Assembly (NCBI GenBank): GCA_016271365.2
Contig: CM057456.1
Coordinates: forward strand, 610,643,501-610,707,500
Length of the DNA: 64,000 bases
Direction: 5' to 3'
Origin: Neoceratodus forsteri
Lineage: Eukaryota > Chordata > Ceratodontiformes > Ceratodontidae
Part shown: piece by piece, positions 30,532 to 41,025 of the stretch
How the letters are laid out: the number at the start of each line of letters is the position of its first letter
How positions within the stretch are numbered: position 1 is the first letter of the stretch
Position numbers and translations under genes: made by a program
The notes under the pieces: model-generated
Told to the model about the DNA's origin: nothing
What the model saw: the letters and a program-made list of their open reading frames with translations, nothing else
Database searches by the model: none

Positions 30532-31970
30532 CCTGTCAAAGTCGGACCAGACAAACTGGGCACCTGTAATCTCCCACCGATCACTGCAGTGCCCGTTTGA
30601 GTGATTTGAACAGATCTCTGACCTGATTGTGGCAACCTCATCTGTAAAAAAAACTGAGCAAACTCATCACACTTATTCTGTGAAAAAACTCCCCAATTCT
30701 GGAGACAGGCTGGATTGCACAGCCTATCCACAGTACGAAAGAGCTGAGCCGGTTGATTTTGTGCAGCGGCAATCTCCCTGGACAGGAACTTTGCTTTCTT
30801 ATGGGAGACGACCGATTGATGGTCCTTGTAATGGGACATAAATCTAAGTCTGTCATCAGCCAGGCCGTATTTCTGCCAGCATCGCTCCAACCTTCTCTCC
30901 ACTCTCCGCAACTCCCTCAGTGTCCCATCACACCAAGGGGATTGAGGGTGAGGGGTGAGGGGGCGAACCCGGACAGGAGCTATGGAATCCAGGGCAACTG
31001 TTACCATCCTGTTATAGGCTGGTAACATATCCCCTTGATCTGAACTTACACTCGACCTACCCGATAGGTCAAGTACTGCCATAAGACCATCAGGGTCAAA
31101 CCCCGTAAAGGGCGATTCCGGACCATCTCCATAGGGGCAGGTCTATTGGGGGGAGCCGTGAAGCTGAACCCTGTAGTGTGGTGATCGGACCACCCGATGG
31201 GTTCCCCCACCACATTGGAGATCTCCATCCTCAGTAGGAACACCAGGTCCAGAGAGTGACCTTGCCTGTGGGTTGCAGAGGTAACCACCTATGTGAAGCC
31301 CAACGAGATCATCAGTTGAAGAAGTCTTAACCAAAATGCTAGAATTTGTCATCGACCCAGGCATTGAAGTCACCCAGCACCAGCCATCTGGGAGACTCCA
31401 ACACCGTGTCGACGACGAAGTCCGCGACTTCCTGCAGGAATGCCTTCTTGCCCCCGGGTGGACAACAGATGAGAAGTATCCTACAGCCCACACCTGCACC
31501 CATGATACACTCAAAGGATCTAGTGTCCCCAAATGGCACATTTACAAGGCTCAGCTCCATCCTAAAACATATGGCTACACCCCTGCCCCTATGATTCAAC
31601 CTTGGGTGGTGTATCACAGAGTACCCAGCCGGAACTGCTGCCTCCAGTATAGGACCAGCATTCTCATCCAGCCAGGTCTCGGTAATGCACACCAGGTCAG
31701 ATGTTCCAACAAGATCAGTTATTACTGCTGTCTTATTTTTTATTCACCTGGCGTTGCATAGCACCGCCTGAGTTGGATGGGCAGTCGGGGTCGACCGCAC
31801 TATTTCCCCACTCATGGTGGAGCCCTAGAGTATGGGAACCAGGCATGGTGGACCCCTCTCTTGTGCCCATTTTTTCCCAGGGTGTCTTCTTGACCCCGTG
31901 ATCCCAATCCGTCCACCTCGCCTCCCAACCAGGCCCACCCCCAACCCTCCTTCGTCCCCTCGCTATACCC
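30510..31970 (-). pseudogene. L2 endonuclease and linker
   Basis: Frame 31339-31692 carries ITETWLDENAG, RGRGVAICFR, LLICCPPGG and LGDFNAWVDD, the EN catalytic series. The first EN strand (context AVLCNAR) is in the frame just upstream at about 31740-31770. Frames 31046-31288 and 30510-31082 hold GHSLDLVFL, then a WSDHH segment, and the charged linker to the RT. Frameshifts near 31090, 31290 and 31700 break the protein. Confidence 0.8.
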
Positions 31971-32059
31971 AAGGTACGACATCGCCTATATACTTCTACT
32001 GATAGTGGGGGACAATCGAAAGGGCGGAGTGCCCTCAGCCCAGCAGGGGAGTAGCGTTT

Positions 32060-32090
32060 TAGCCTATGTCATGAGACATGACATAGGCTA
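32060..32090. repeat. Perfect 14-bp hairpin at the L2/LINE-3 boundary
   Basis: TAGCCTATGTCATG at 32060-32073 is followed by an AGA loop and the exact complement at 32077-32090. It lies between the 5' end of the L2 and the 3' UTR of LINE-3. It could be the 3' terminal structure of LINE-3 or a small palindromic insertion. Confidence 0.8.
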
Positions 32091-33493
32091 GAACATTTAA
32101 CTTACAGCGAGGGTTAATACAGTGGTACATAAAATCAGGATAACATAGACTAAAGGGCAAACCATGAACTATCCTTGGTAAATTAACAAATACAAGGTGA
32201 CATTAAGCATTCAGTGAGGGTTTAACATATATATTATAACAGAGGGAAACAAAAAATTTAAGTGCAATCTAAAAACTAGCCTAGGTGGAGTAACACTACT
32301 ACAAGTGCTAGAAAGAGAGGGTAAGTGCTAGAGGTGGATAACCAAATGGTGAGAGGAAAAGAGTGCAGAAGGGGAGCCAGATTAGGGCTGCGAGCAGGTG
32401 CAGGTGTGGGAGAAATGTCTCCTGATATTGTGTTTGAAGGCATTTGTGGAGGGACAAAGTTTTAGTTACAGAGGGAGAGAGTTGAAGAGCTTGGGTCCCA
32501 TAAAGGAGAGTGTTTTCTGGCCTTGAGTGGTCTGGTGGAAAGGAACAGTGAAAGAGAGAGTGGAGGACAATCTAGTGGTCCTGGTGATGGTGGCTGTCTG
32601 GAAGAGAGAGGTGAGGCAATCAGGGAGTAGTCCACGGGAGAGTTTGAAGAAGAAGAAGGTGGCCATCTTGCAGTTGAGGCGGGCCTCAAGGGAGAGCCGA
32701 CTGGTGAGCTTATAAAGGTCACAGTGGCGTGTGAGTTTAGGGAGACCAGAGGCAAAATGGATAGTGTTGTGGTAGGAGCTTCGAAGTCTGGAGAAATTTT
32801 TGATGGAGAGGCAGGGGAGGGATACAAGTGAACCATAGTCGAAGACAGGAAGGAGGAAGCTGGAGACTAAGAGGGATTTGGATTCCCTGTTAAGGTAATG
32901 CTTGGTTCTGTGGAGGATACCGAGGCGTTGCTGGGCTTTTTTGATTGCGAGGTTAGTGTGAGCATTGAAATTGAGGTGGCTATCCAGGAGTAAGTCAAGG
33001 TACTTGAATTCACTGACTCTTTCAATGGAGTTACCAAGGCTGTCATAGAGGGAGAGGTCAAAGCCAAGGGATTTGTGGGGGCTGGAGAAAACCATGAACT
33101 TAGTTTTTTGGAGTTGACTACAAGACCTTTGGAAGTAAACCAGGTGTGAAGTCTGCTGAAATCGAATTGGAGTTTGTTAATGAGAGCATTGGGGTTTTTT
33201 GTCCTGACAGAAAAGGGGCTGCATCATCAGCATAGAGAATGAGTTCGGAGGAGGTGCAGATGTCAGGCAGGGAGTTAACGACCAGAGAGAAGAGAAGAGG
33301 GCCCAGGATGGACCCTTGGGGGATGCTGTATTTGATGGGGCAGGATTCAGAGAGGACTCTGCCAATGGTGGTGTGATGGGATCTGCCCGTTAGGTAATCC
33401 TTGAACCAGAGGCAGACCTCGGGTGAGAAATGGAGGCCAGCCAGGGCATGGAGGAGGACTTTATGATCAATGAGGTCGAAGGCTTTCTATGTT
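32091..33493 (-). mobile_element. LINE-3: 5'-truncated CR1/L2-group LINE
   Basis: The minus-strand element starts inside the RT near 33490, with KAFDLIDHKVLLHAL. It continues through PQGSILGPLLFSLVVN and YADDAAPFLSGQ (about 33190-33330) to a C-terminal domain in frame 32466-33095. A long A/T-rich 3' UTR ends near 32091. The organisation resembles LINE-1 of this window, but similarity is low and the tail is different. It abuts the MT segment of DIRS-A. Confidence 0.75.
32466..33490 (-). pseudogene. LINE-3 RT and C-terminal domain
   Basis: The RT palm with the intact YADD box is read in overlapping frames between 33177 and 33490. The 209-residue frame 32466-33095 carries the thumb (SIERVSEFKYLDLLLDSHL) and a C-terminal domain with AQQRLGILHRTKHYL, PVFDYGSLV and LEARLNCKMATFFFFKL. 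At least one frameshift near 33100 separates palm and thumb. The endonuclease is missing because of 5' truncation. Confidence 0.75.
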
Positions 33494-34807
33494 CTGTTTA
33501 CCTTGTTGGAGAACAGAAAACTGTGGCTGTTCTGTGCGCTGCCTTCTCTAGGCTCTCAACTCTGGGCCTTCTGTACACCTTTCTTTCCTTCCCCTTGATT
33601 CACAAGGTAGAGATCAAGGCCCGGATGATCCTGATAACACCAGACTGGCCCAGACAGATCTCAGCAGCAGACCATCATGGCGGTTACTTCTCTGCCCCGA
33701 ACTGCTGATCAGTGAACGGAACAGTTCTGCACCTGAACCTTCAGTCCATGCACCTCTTCACTTGGTTCCTGAACAGCCAGATTTCCAGGTTTTGAGCCTC
33801 TCTGAAGACATCCACCACGTGGTGGAGATGTCCTGAACAGAGCTGACTCGCTAAACCTGTGCGTTTCATTGGAAGAGTTTCTTGTTCAGGTGCCAGGGAA
33901 GGGAGATTGGTCCCTTTGACTGCCCAGTTGCAATGATTCTTGACTACCTCTCTGATCCCTGTCTCAATTGGAATTACGAGCCATGACCCTGAAGGTGCAC
34001 CTGGCAGTCATCACTGCATACTGGGTGCCGGCTGATATGCCAACATTGGCACAGGAGTGATCGGTGCTTTTTGAAAGGCTTGGATCACCTGTCCCCTCTG
34101 GTGCATGAACCACCACCTCCGTGGGACCTACTGCTGGTTCTGGCAATGCTCAAATGCAAACCATTTTAGCCAGTGCACAAGTATGAGATGTTACACTTGT
34201 GAAAGACCACGTTCTTCGTGGCTATCACGTCAGCCAGAAAGTTGAGTGAGTTCCTGGCACTCTTGGTGGAGCCTCCCTACCACGTCTTCCACAAGGACAA
34301 AGTGGTTCTTCACCTCAATGTGAAATTCCTCCTGAAGGTTGTGTTGGAGTTTCACCTTAACCAGGTGATAAACCTCTTGGTGTACTTCAGAACAACCCTG
34401 GATGCTGATTGCAGGCTCTACACCTTGGACCTGCCAAGTGCGCTAGCCTACTATAAGGAGCATGTGGTGGGAGTTCGTGGAGAGGCTTCCCAGCTGTTTG
34501 TCACCTATGCTAAAGCCACATGTGGCAGACTGGCAGCAAAGCCAACAGTTTTGCCAGGTTGATCACATCTTGCATCGACCTCTGCTACAGGTTGACTGGT
34601 AGTGAGATGCCTAATGGGCTTTAGGCTCATTCCTCTAAACATACCTCTGCCTTGGTTGCTGCTTCCAGGGATATCATCGAGAAGATATGCAGGGCTGCAA
34701 CATCGGAAAAAGTGCACACCTTCATCTCCCATTACAGAATCGATGTTATGAGTAGTCAGGATGCAGCTTTTGGGGCCTCAGTCCTCCAGTCTCTGTTTGC
34801 CAAATAG
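33494..34807 (+). pseudogene. DIRS-A methyltransferase-like segment and tyrosine recombinase
   Basis: It resumes the MT domain with an LF...ENRKL segment and FPLIHKVEIKARMILITPDWPRQ (about 33497-33660). The SAM-like YR segment around 33850-34030 is badly broken. Frame 34218-34562 carries TSARKLSEFLAL, where the catalytic R is K, then HKDKVVLHLN. The last part (34620-34807) reads AHSSKHTSA, where the H-x-x-R arginine is K, then HTFISHYRID with the Y kept. Loss of both arginines and several stops mark this as the oldest YR in the window. Confidence 0.8.
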
Positions 34808-34855
34808 GGGTACATGCCTTGCTCTCCCCCTCTTGGAGTTCTGCTAGGAGTCTGT

Positions 34856-34946
34856 TAAGTGTGACTAGTGAACTGTATCACAACATTAGAAATAGAGGTT
34901 ACACACCTGTATGCGTAATACTATTAGTGATGTACAGTTCACATCC
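34856..34946 (+). repeat. DIRS-A ICR, degraded
   Basis: It contains the expected bipartite layout: GTGTGACTAGTGAACTGTATC to TTAGAAATAGAGGTT, then ACACACCTGTATGCG to CACATCCACAC. The second half complements the right ITR. The left-end counterpart is not present in this window. Confidence 0.7.
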
Positions 34947-34974
34947 ACACAACCCACCCTACCTCTCCTGGCAG

Positions 34975-35172
34975 GTGGCATCTGGATCCCTGCTTCCAGC
35001 ATGCAAAGATCTGACATCATGAGAGAGTCGGAAGATATACCACCCTGATTGTGGGAGGAGCTTAGGTTGAAGACTTCCAATGACTTGGCTGTCTCCTGCA
35101 GAACTGCCAGAGTGTGGATCTGAGCTGTATAACACTAATAGAACTATGGTTACAGGTGAGTAACCTGTATTT
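34975..35172 (-). repeat. DIRS-A right ITR
   Basis: This segment is related to the right ITRs of H and J (GATCTGACATCATG block, GGGAGGAGC block). It ends with TACAGGT (35151-35157), GAGTA and ACCTGTA (35163-35169). The next bases, TTTCTAGGGA, are the left end of DIRS-H, so the two elements touch. Confidence 0.8.
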
Positions 35173-35342
35173 CTAGGGACATGGATATGTTGTTCAATCC
35201 ACACTTCTTGGCAGGTACCTTGCCGCTTTAAGATGTGCCAGAAAGTCTTCAAGCTGGCTCCTCCCACCCACGCGGGTGGTAAAACCCTCGGCTCCGCCCC
35301 ATGATGCCAGATCTTCCATACCACTTGGAAGCTCAGGTTCCT
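35172..35342 (+). repeat. DIRS-H left ITR
   Basis: It is inverted relative to 40833-41025. Landmarks are ATGTTGTTCAATCCACAC, GCCGCTTTAAGATGTGCC, a CCCACCC block with a CGCGGGTGG palindrome, and a GGCTCCGCCCC GC-box. The GC-box and the GGTAAAACC block are kept in J and are promoter candidates. Confidence 0.8.
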
Positions 35343-35451
35343 TCCTTAGCGCTCTTGCGTCTCTAGGCCTGGATCCTAAACCTTTGGTTTTACCGAAAAT
35401 TATTTTGAAGTTTACACGACTTCGGTCTTCACCTTCCTTCGCGGCTGCGAT

Positions 35452-37774
35452 GGACTGTAATTCCATTCCTGGCTTCCGTCGGTGCCCTTGCGGGCAGAAG
35501 ATGTCTCAAACCGACCCGCACGCCACATGCGTCTACTGTCTTGGTCTTGACCATGATCCGCAGGCTTGCGATCTGTGCAAGTCCTTTTCGCATCAGTTCT
35601 CGAAGACCGCGCTGCCCGAATCCATCTGGTGTGCCCAGAAAAACGGTTTCCAACAGTGACATTGAAGGAGGCCTGTTGGGTGGTGTCTGCGGCGGTGGGC
35701 TCCGAAGAGCAGCTGGATCAGTTAACTGCACTCGAGGAGGAGGCGGCACAGGCCGCAGCTTCATCATCCTCGGAGTTGGCTTTTATCCCGCTCTCCTTGG
35801 GCTCCTCCTACACTGCTTCCTTTCAGGAGCTTTGGCATTACCTCTCCACCAAGGGAGAGGGGCCTTCAGGGACTCATTTCTTTCGGTCAAAAAAGAAGGA
35901 CCCAAAAGGTAAGTCCCACCGTCGATGTTCATGGGAGCAGGAGAGATCGCGCTTCCCGGACCGTCCTCTAATGACTTCGGTCGAGGTTGCGGCTAAGGTC
36001 GCTGGCTTCTCGGTGTCCCTGTCAGGCCAGCCGACTGAGACACCGGTCAATGCGGTCGAGATCTTCCTCGACCTGTTAGACGGACTGTCGACTGGAGAGG
36101 CCGACAACCCTCCTTCACCGGTTCCCCCGGTGCCTACCGAGGACTTGCCTTGGCCTCCTAAGCCAAAGTCCCTGGTCAAGGACCCTGACCCCTGAGGATG
36201 TGCAGGTCTCTCCCGCCCCTTCTTCAACCCACCATCGGCGTCCCTGATGGTCTCGATCCTCTTCTGTGTCGGGCAAGTCCCGCTGACGCCGGTGGTCTCG
36301 GTCCCGACATCACGGAAAGCGGCGTCGGCGCTCATCCTCATCATCCTCCTCAGAGGAGAGGCTCCGGCACAGTTTGCATGGGCGCTGTGAGGATATGATG
36401 TGGCAGCAGCTCTTATTGGCTGGCAACAAGCCGACTCCGTAGCCTTCCCCGAAATTCAAATGCCTGTCGCCTGAGTCGCCGAAGCGATCTCCTGCCCTTG
36501 GTTCCTTGGTCGAGGAGCCGACTCCGGTGCCGATTGGTCGGCCGAAACCAGCTGCTCCACCCATTGTGGTGGAAACCCCGCCTCCTCAGTCGAAGGCTGG
36601 GGCCCTGGCCAAGGATTCTCGGTTGGGTCAGGGCTTGCCCCATAGGTTGTAAGTCACCCTCACCCCGATCGGCCTTGGCGAGTGGAGGGTGGCTCAGGTG
36701 GTCAGCAGCTGTTTGCGGACTCCTCGGAGTCCGACGGCTCCTCTCTGTATTCCAGGCCTCTTGACCTGGAATCCTCCGGGGGCCTGTCAGTGGATGAGAG
36801 CCCATCCTCGTTCCTTGGTATTCTTTGGCTCATCTCAGAGTCTACTGGGATGCTGCTCGAACCTGTGCACAAACGGGCCAGATATCGCCTCACGGAGATT
36901 TTGGACTGAGGTGATTCCCCTACGGAGGCCTTTCCGGTGCCAAGGCCATTATTGGTCCGGCCTTGGAGTTGTGGCAACGGCTTGCCTCCTGTCCTGCGCC
37001 TTCCGCCAGGATGGCCCGCAAGTACACAGTCCCAACTGGTTCCCTCTCCATTTTTTCGGAGCACCCCTTGGCTGAAGGGCTGGTGACCAATAGCGTTTTC
37101 TGGCGCTCCGGAAACACCAGGGATATAGATAAGCCCCCGGACAAGAAGTCCAAAAAGCTGCACTACTCCGGGCGTAGAGTTTATGCTGCCGCCTCCCTAG
37201 GCCTTCGACAGGCTAGCTCGGCTCTACTGATGGCACACTTTTCACACGCCCTTTTGGGCTCCCTGGATGAGGTGCTTCCTCATCTCCCGGCTGACCTTCA
37301 AACGACGGTCAAGCAGGTGCTGGATCAGAGAAGGGCAGTGGCCAAGCAACAGCTTCAGACTGCTCTGGACATCGTAGACTCTTGTGCCCGGTCAGTAGTA
37401 GCCATGCACTGCAGAGCTTGACTGTGGATCTCGACCTTCATGGCAGATACCCAGCACAAGCTGGCAGACGTCCCCTTCTTGGGCACCTACTTGTTTGGAT
37501 CCGGGATGGAGGGCCACCTCCAGCGTATCAAGAAGTCCAGTGCCACCTTGGACTCAGTCACGTCTGCCCAGAAGGACAAATGCCGCCAGCAACAGCATAA
37601 GCCCCTTCACCCTTCTGCTCCTGCGGCACAACCGACCCAGCAGCACCGGCAGCAGGGCCAGCAGGCGCACACTTGGTGCCCCAAGGCCAAGCCTCCTGCT
37701 TCCTCCAACAAGAAGCCTGGAGGGAAGGGTCCAGGTGGCTCCTCGGCCGACCCTTCCTCCAAGCCTGCCCAGTG
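35452..37774 (+). pseudogene. DIRS-H gag, frameshifted
   Basis: The ATG at 35452 opens MDCNSIPGFRRCPCGQKM, followed by DPHATCVYCLGLDH and CDLC, the zinc-type motif. A shift near 35620 leads to frame 35566-36195, with an acidic E/A segment and a P-rich stretch (about 36110-36190). Later frames give LFADSSESDGSS (36682-36909), then 36963-37421 with PPDKKSKKLH, VYAAASLGLRQA and PADLQTTVKQVLDQ. Frame 37440-37774 ends in a P/K/S-rich basic tail and the gag stop. The full gag would be longer than that of family 2. Confidence 0.8.
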
Positions 37775-37786
37775 ACGGGTTGAGGG

Positions 37787-39617
37787 GTGCCACCCCCAAC
37801 CTCGTCACTTCTCCCTTGGGTCCCCCGTGGTGGGCCGGCTCAGCCACTTCCTTTCTGCCTGGTCCGCTATAACCACGGACCATTGGGTGTTGGAAGTGGT
37901 CGGCAGGGGTCTGCCTCTGGAATTCAAGCAGACCCCTCCCTTCTGAGCCAGCGCCCCTCGGGGGGAGGGGCTACCAGTTCCGCAGCCTCTCTGTCGGCCT
38001 GTCGAGCCGACATAGCTCTGCTCCTCCAAAAGGGGGTGGTCAGCAAGGTGGCGGATCCTCCTCCATGCCCAGGGTTTGTGTCCAGGTACTTCCTGGTCCC
38101 AAAACGAACGGGCGGCTGGCGCCTCATTCCCGATCTGCATGACCCGAACAAGTTCCTAAGGCCTCGCACCTTCAGTATGGTCACTCTGGATCTCCAGGAC
38201 GTGTTCTTTCACATCCCAGTCCGTTCGTCTCACCAGCGATTCCTCTGCTTCAGAGCGGAGGGATCCCTTTATGAGTTCCAGGCCATTCCCTTAGGCCTCT
38301 CTCCAGCTCCCAGGGTCTTCACCAAGTGCATGGCAGTGGTGACAGCATTCCTGTGGCACTGAGGGGTCTGGGTGTACCCTTACCTGAATGACTGGCTGAT
38401 AGTAGCCCCCTCCAGGCTGGAGGTGGAGTGGTCCAGAGATGTGGCCCTCCAGGTCTGCTCCCAGCTTGGCCTCCTGATCAGCGAGGCCAAATCGGAACTC
38501 ATACCATCACAGGTGATTCAGTTCATCGGGGCAGAGCTCGACTCCCTTCAAGCCAGAGCCCGGCTCCCAGCGGACAGGGCCGAGGTCCTTTCCTCCTTTG
38601 CCCAGTCATTTTGGGTTGGGCAGTTGCACCCTGCCTGGGACTTCCTGCGCCTTCTGGGCCTCGTGGCGGCCTGCACCAATGTAGTCTGTTGGGCCCGCTG
38701 GCATATGCGCCCCCTGCAGTGGGGCTGGCCCGCCAGTGGTCTCAGTGCTCCGGTCCTCTGAACCAGCCAGTAACCGTGACCCAGAAGATGTGGGATGGCC
38801 TGCAGTGGTGGCTCATCCCAGTTCATCTGCAGCAGGGTATCCCATTTGTCTGCCCCGAGCCGATGGTCATCCTTACAACTGACACCTCCTTGATGGGTTG
38901 GGATGCTCGTCTGGGGGAGCTGAGGGCCCATGGCCTCTGGTCCCCTCAGGAGTCCCGATGCCACATCAACCTGCTGGAGCTTCGAGCGGTATGATTAGCC
39001 CTCACCGCCTTCGCTCCGTTTCTACGGGGTCAAGTGGTTCAGGTCCAGACAGACAACACCATGACCATATACTGTCTCAACCATCAGGGCGGGACGCACT
39101 CCTTGCCCCTGTGCAAGGAAGCTCTCCGCATTTGGTCTCTTGTGATCACCCTCGAACAGTTTGGCCGATGCCCTCAGCCGTAAGGTGTTGCATCTCACAA
39201 GTGGTCTCTCCTGCCGGAGGTAGTTCAAGACCTGTTCTCCCACTGGGGCACCCCTCAGGTGGACCTGTTTGCCTCCAAGGAGAACGCGAAGCTGAGGCTG
39301 TCTCATGCTCGCTCCCTCAGCAGGCTTGCTGCATGGGATGCCTTCTCGAGGCCGTGGACCCGGGCCTCTTCTACGCCTTCCCTCCATTTCCCTTGATCCA
39401 CTAGGTGCTTCTCAAGGTGAAGAGGGACAAGGCACAGGTGATTCTGGTAGCCCCAGACTGGCTTCACCAGTTCTGGCATCCAGATCTCCTCAGCCTCAGC
39501 TCCAGGCTCCCGAGGCGGCTTCCTGCCTGCCCGGACCTGATCTCAGTCAGCAAGGGGAAGGTGTTCCATCCAGACCTTCAGTCTCTGCACCTGACGGCAT
39601 GGTTCCTGAGTGGCTAG
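37787..39617 (+). pseudogene. DIRS-H RT, RNase H and Dam-like methyltransferase
   Basis: Frame 37787-38362 carries SRYFLVPKRTGGWRLIPDLH, VTLDLQDVFFHIPV and LGLSPAPRVFTK. Sixteen codons present in J are missing between VTL and DLQ (a 48-base in-frame deletion). A TGA follows. The catalytic box at 38381-38392 reads YLND, so the first aspartate is N. RNase H is read around 38870-39190 (TTDTSLMGWDARLG, CHINLLELRAV, QTDNTMTIYCLN), with a short deletion before the ADALSR counterpart. The MT part at 39240-39617 has DLFASKENAKLRL, FYAFPPFPLIH and VILVAPDWLHQFW. Several stops and indels inactivate it. Confidence 0.85.
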
Positions 39618-40648
39618 AGTTCCAGGCCTTGGGTTTTTCCGACGAGGTCCTCAACGTCGTTGAGGCATCCCGTAAGGAGTCGACCAGAAAATGTTGTTCC
39701 TTTAAATGGAAGAGATTCTCCATTTGGTGTCAGGGCAAAGGGTTGGCCCCTTCATCCTGCCCATTGGCTAACATTTTGGACTACCTGTGGTCCCTTTCTC
39801 AGCTAGGGCTTCGGTCGACGACCCTTAAGGTGCACCTGGCAGCCATCTCTGCTTACTGAGTGCAGGCCGGCAAGCAGTTGGTGGCGCAGGAGAAGGTGGT
39901 CTGGCGCTTTTCAAAGGCTTAGATCACATATCCCCTCCGGTGAGAGAACATCCACCTCCGTGGGATTTACTGCTGGTATTGGCCAAGCTCATGGGCAAGC
40001 CATTTGAACTGATGCACAGGTGCGATATCTCCCACCTGTCGTGGAAGACTGCCTTCTTGGTGGCTATCACATCAGCCAGAAGGATGGGAGAGCTCCAGGC
40101 ACTTCTGTAGAGTCTCCTTATCTGGTCTTCCGCAGGGACAAGGTTGTCCTTTGCCCCCACCCGAAATTCCTTCCGAAGCTGGTGTCGGAGTTTCACCTGA
40201 ATCAGGTGTTGACTCTGCCGGTGTTCTACCCCAATCACACCTCGAAGGCCGAATATAGGCTCCATACTCTGGACCCTAGAGGAGCGCTCGCTTATGGGAG
40301 CGGATGGCTGAAGTTCGGGGAGAGGTTCAGTAGCTATTTGTCACCTATGCTGAAGCCGCACCTGGCAGACCTGCAGCCAAGCGGACGATAAGCAGGTGGG
40401 TCACCTCCTGCATAGATATCTGCTATTGGTTGGCAGGCATGGAGCCACCCAAAGGGATAAGAGCTCATTCTACCCGCCATACCGCTGCATCGGTGGCTGC
40501 TTCTAGGGACGTCCCTATCCAGGAAATCTGCAGGGCTGCTACCTGGAAGTCAGCACACACCTTTATTTCCCATTACCACATTGACCTAGAGTCACCCTGG
40601 GATGCTGGTTTGGGGACCTCAGTTCTCCAGTCCTTATTCCCCAAGTAA
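39305..40648 (+). pseudogene. DIRS-H tyrosine recombinase, frame-interrupted
   Basis: Frame 39305-39859 overlaps the MT frame for about 310 bases with a P/S/Q-rich N-terminal extension. It then gives FSDEVLNVVEASRKESTRKC, FSIWCQGKGL and STTLKVHLAAISAY. Indels follow. SARRMGELQAL with the catalytic R is readable at about 40070-40110. Frame 40430-40648 supplies AHSTRHTAAS and HTFISHYHID. R-H-R-Y residues are all present but split over three or more frames. Confidence 0.85.
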
Positions 40649-40705
40649 GTATCAGGGGGTGTGCGCCTTGCTTCCCTCCTCCCGGAGAACTGCTCGGAGT
40701 CTGCC

Positions 40706-40806
40706 AATAAGTGTGGATTGAACAACATATCCATGTCCCTAGAAATACAGGTTACTCTCCTGTAACAGGAGTTCTAGGAGTGGTATATGTTGTTCATCCA
40801 CACGAC
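40706..40806 (+). repeat. DIRS-H ICR
   Basis: AATAAGTGTGGATTGAACAAC to CCCTAGAAA complements the left end. TACAGGTTACTCTCCTGTA onward to GTTCATCCACAC complements the right end. The TACAGGT/CCTGTA inverted repeat marks the junction. Confidence 0.9.
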
Positions 40807-40832
40807 CCACTCGACCTCCCCGGCTTTGACAC

Positions 40833-41025
40833 GCAACCTGGCTTCCATCGGGCTAGATCTGACATCATGGGGTGGAGCTGAGGGTTTTACCACCCAGGTG
40901 GGTGGGAGGAGCCAGCTTGAAAACTTTCCAGCACATCTTAAAGCGGCAAGATACCTGCCAAGAAGTGTGGATGAACAACATATACCACTCCTAGAACTCC
41001 TGTTACAGGTGAGTAACCTGTATTT
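40833..41025 (-). repeat. DIRS-H right ITR with terminal palindrome
   Basis: This is an inverted copy of the left ITR plus an outer extension carrying TACAGGT (41004-41010), GAGTA and ACCTGTA (41016-41022). The extension also reads CAG-GTGAGTAA, a consensus-like 5' splice site. Confidence 0.9.

Larger units (their letters stand above)
28259..32030 (-). mobile_element. L2-clade LINE, near full-length, interrupted by CR1-b
   Basis: On the minus strand it runs from about 32030 to a TTGA-repeat tail at 28259-28275. Endonuclease, RT and the L2-specific C-terminal domain are all recognisable. The typical vertebrate L2 segment SSRLDYCNALY and LQLVQNAAARLLTG is clear. CR1-b (29227-29833) is inserted in the RT, just upstream of the Y-A-D-D position. 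The 5' limit is approximate because no ORF1 was recognised. Confidence 0.85.
4360..35172 (+). mobile_element. DIRS-A: old family-1 DIRS element, split into three parts by nested insertions
   Basis: Three collinear segments form one element. They are 4360-6809 (gag and RT start), 18829-19914 (RT and RNase H) and 33494-35172 (MT, YR, ICR and right ITR). The joins are supported by reading continuity against the related copies H, I and J. The first gap falls in the RT after NKFI, and the RT resumes with QMIPSLEQ. The second falls in the MT start (TPLVDL) and resumes as an LF...ENRKL-like segment. No left ITR or gag N-terminus was found, so the left end is missing or outside the window. This is the most diverged DIRS copy here and the host of B, C and the 19.9-33.5 kb block. 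Confidence 0.8.
35172..41025 (+). mobile_element. DIRS-H: family-1 DIRS element, complete
   Basis: It runs from TCTAGGGACATGG to GTAACCTGTATTT with ITRs, ICR and all coding domains. It abuts the right end of DIRS-A. The flank after its right end (TTTAACCTACTGTAG) is then the probable original right flank of A. Coding regions are frameshifted, but similarity to J is high. Confidence 0.9.
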
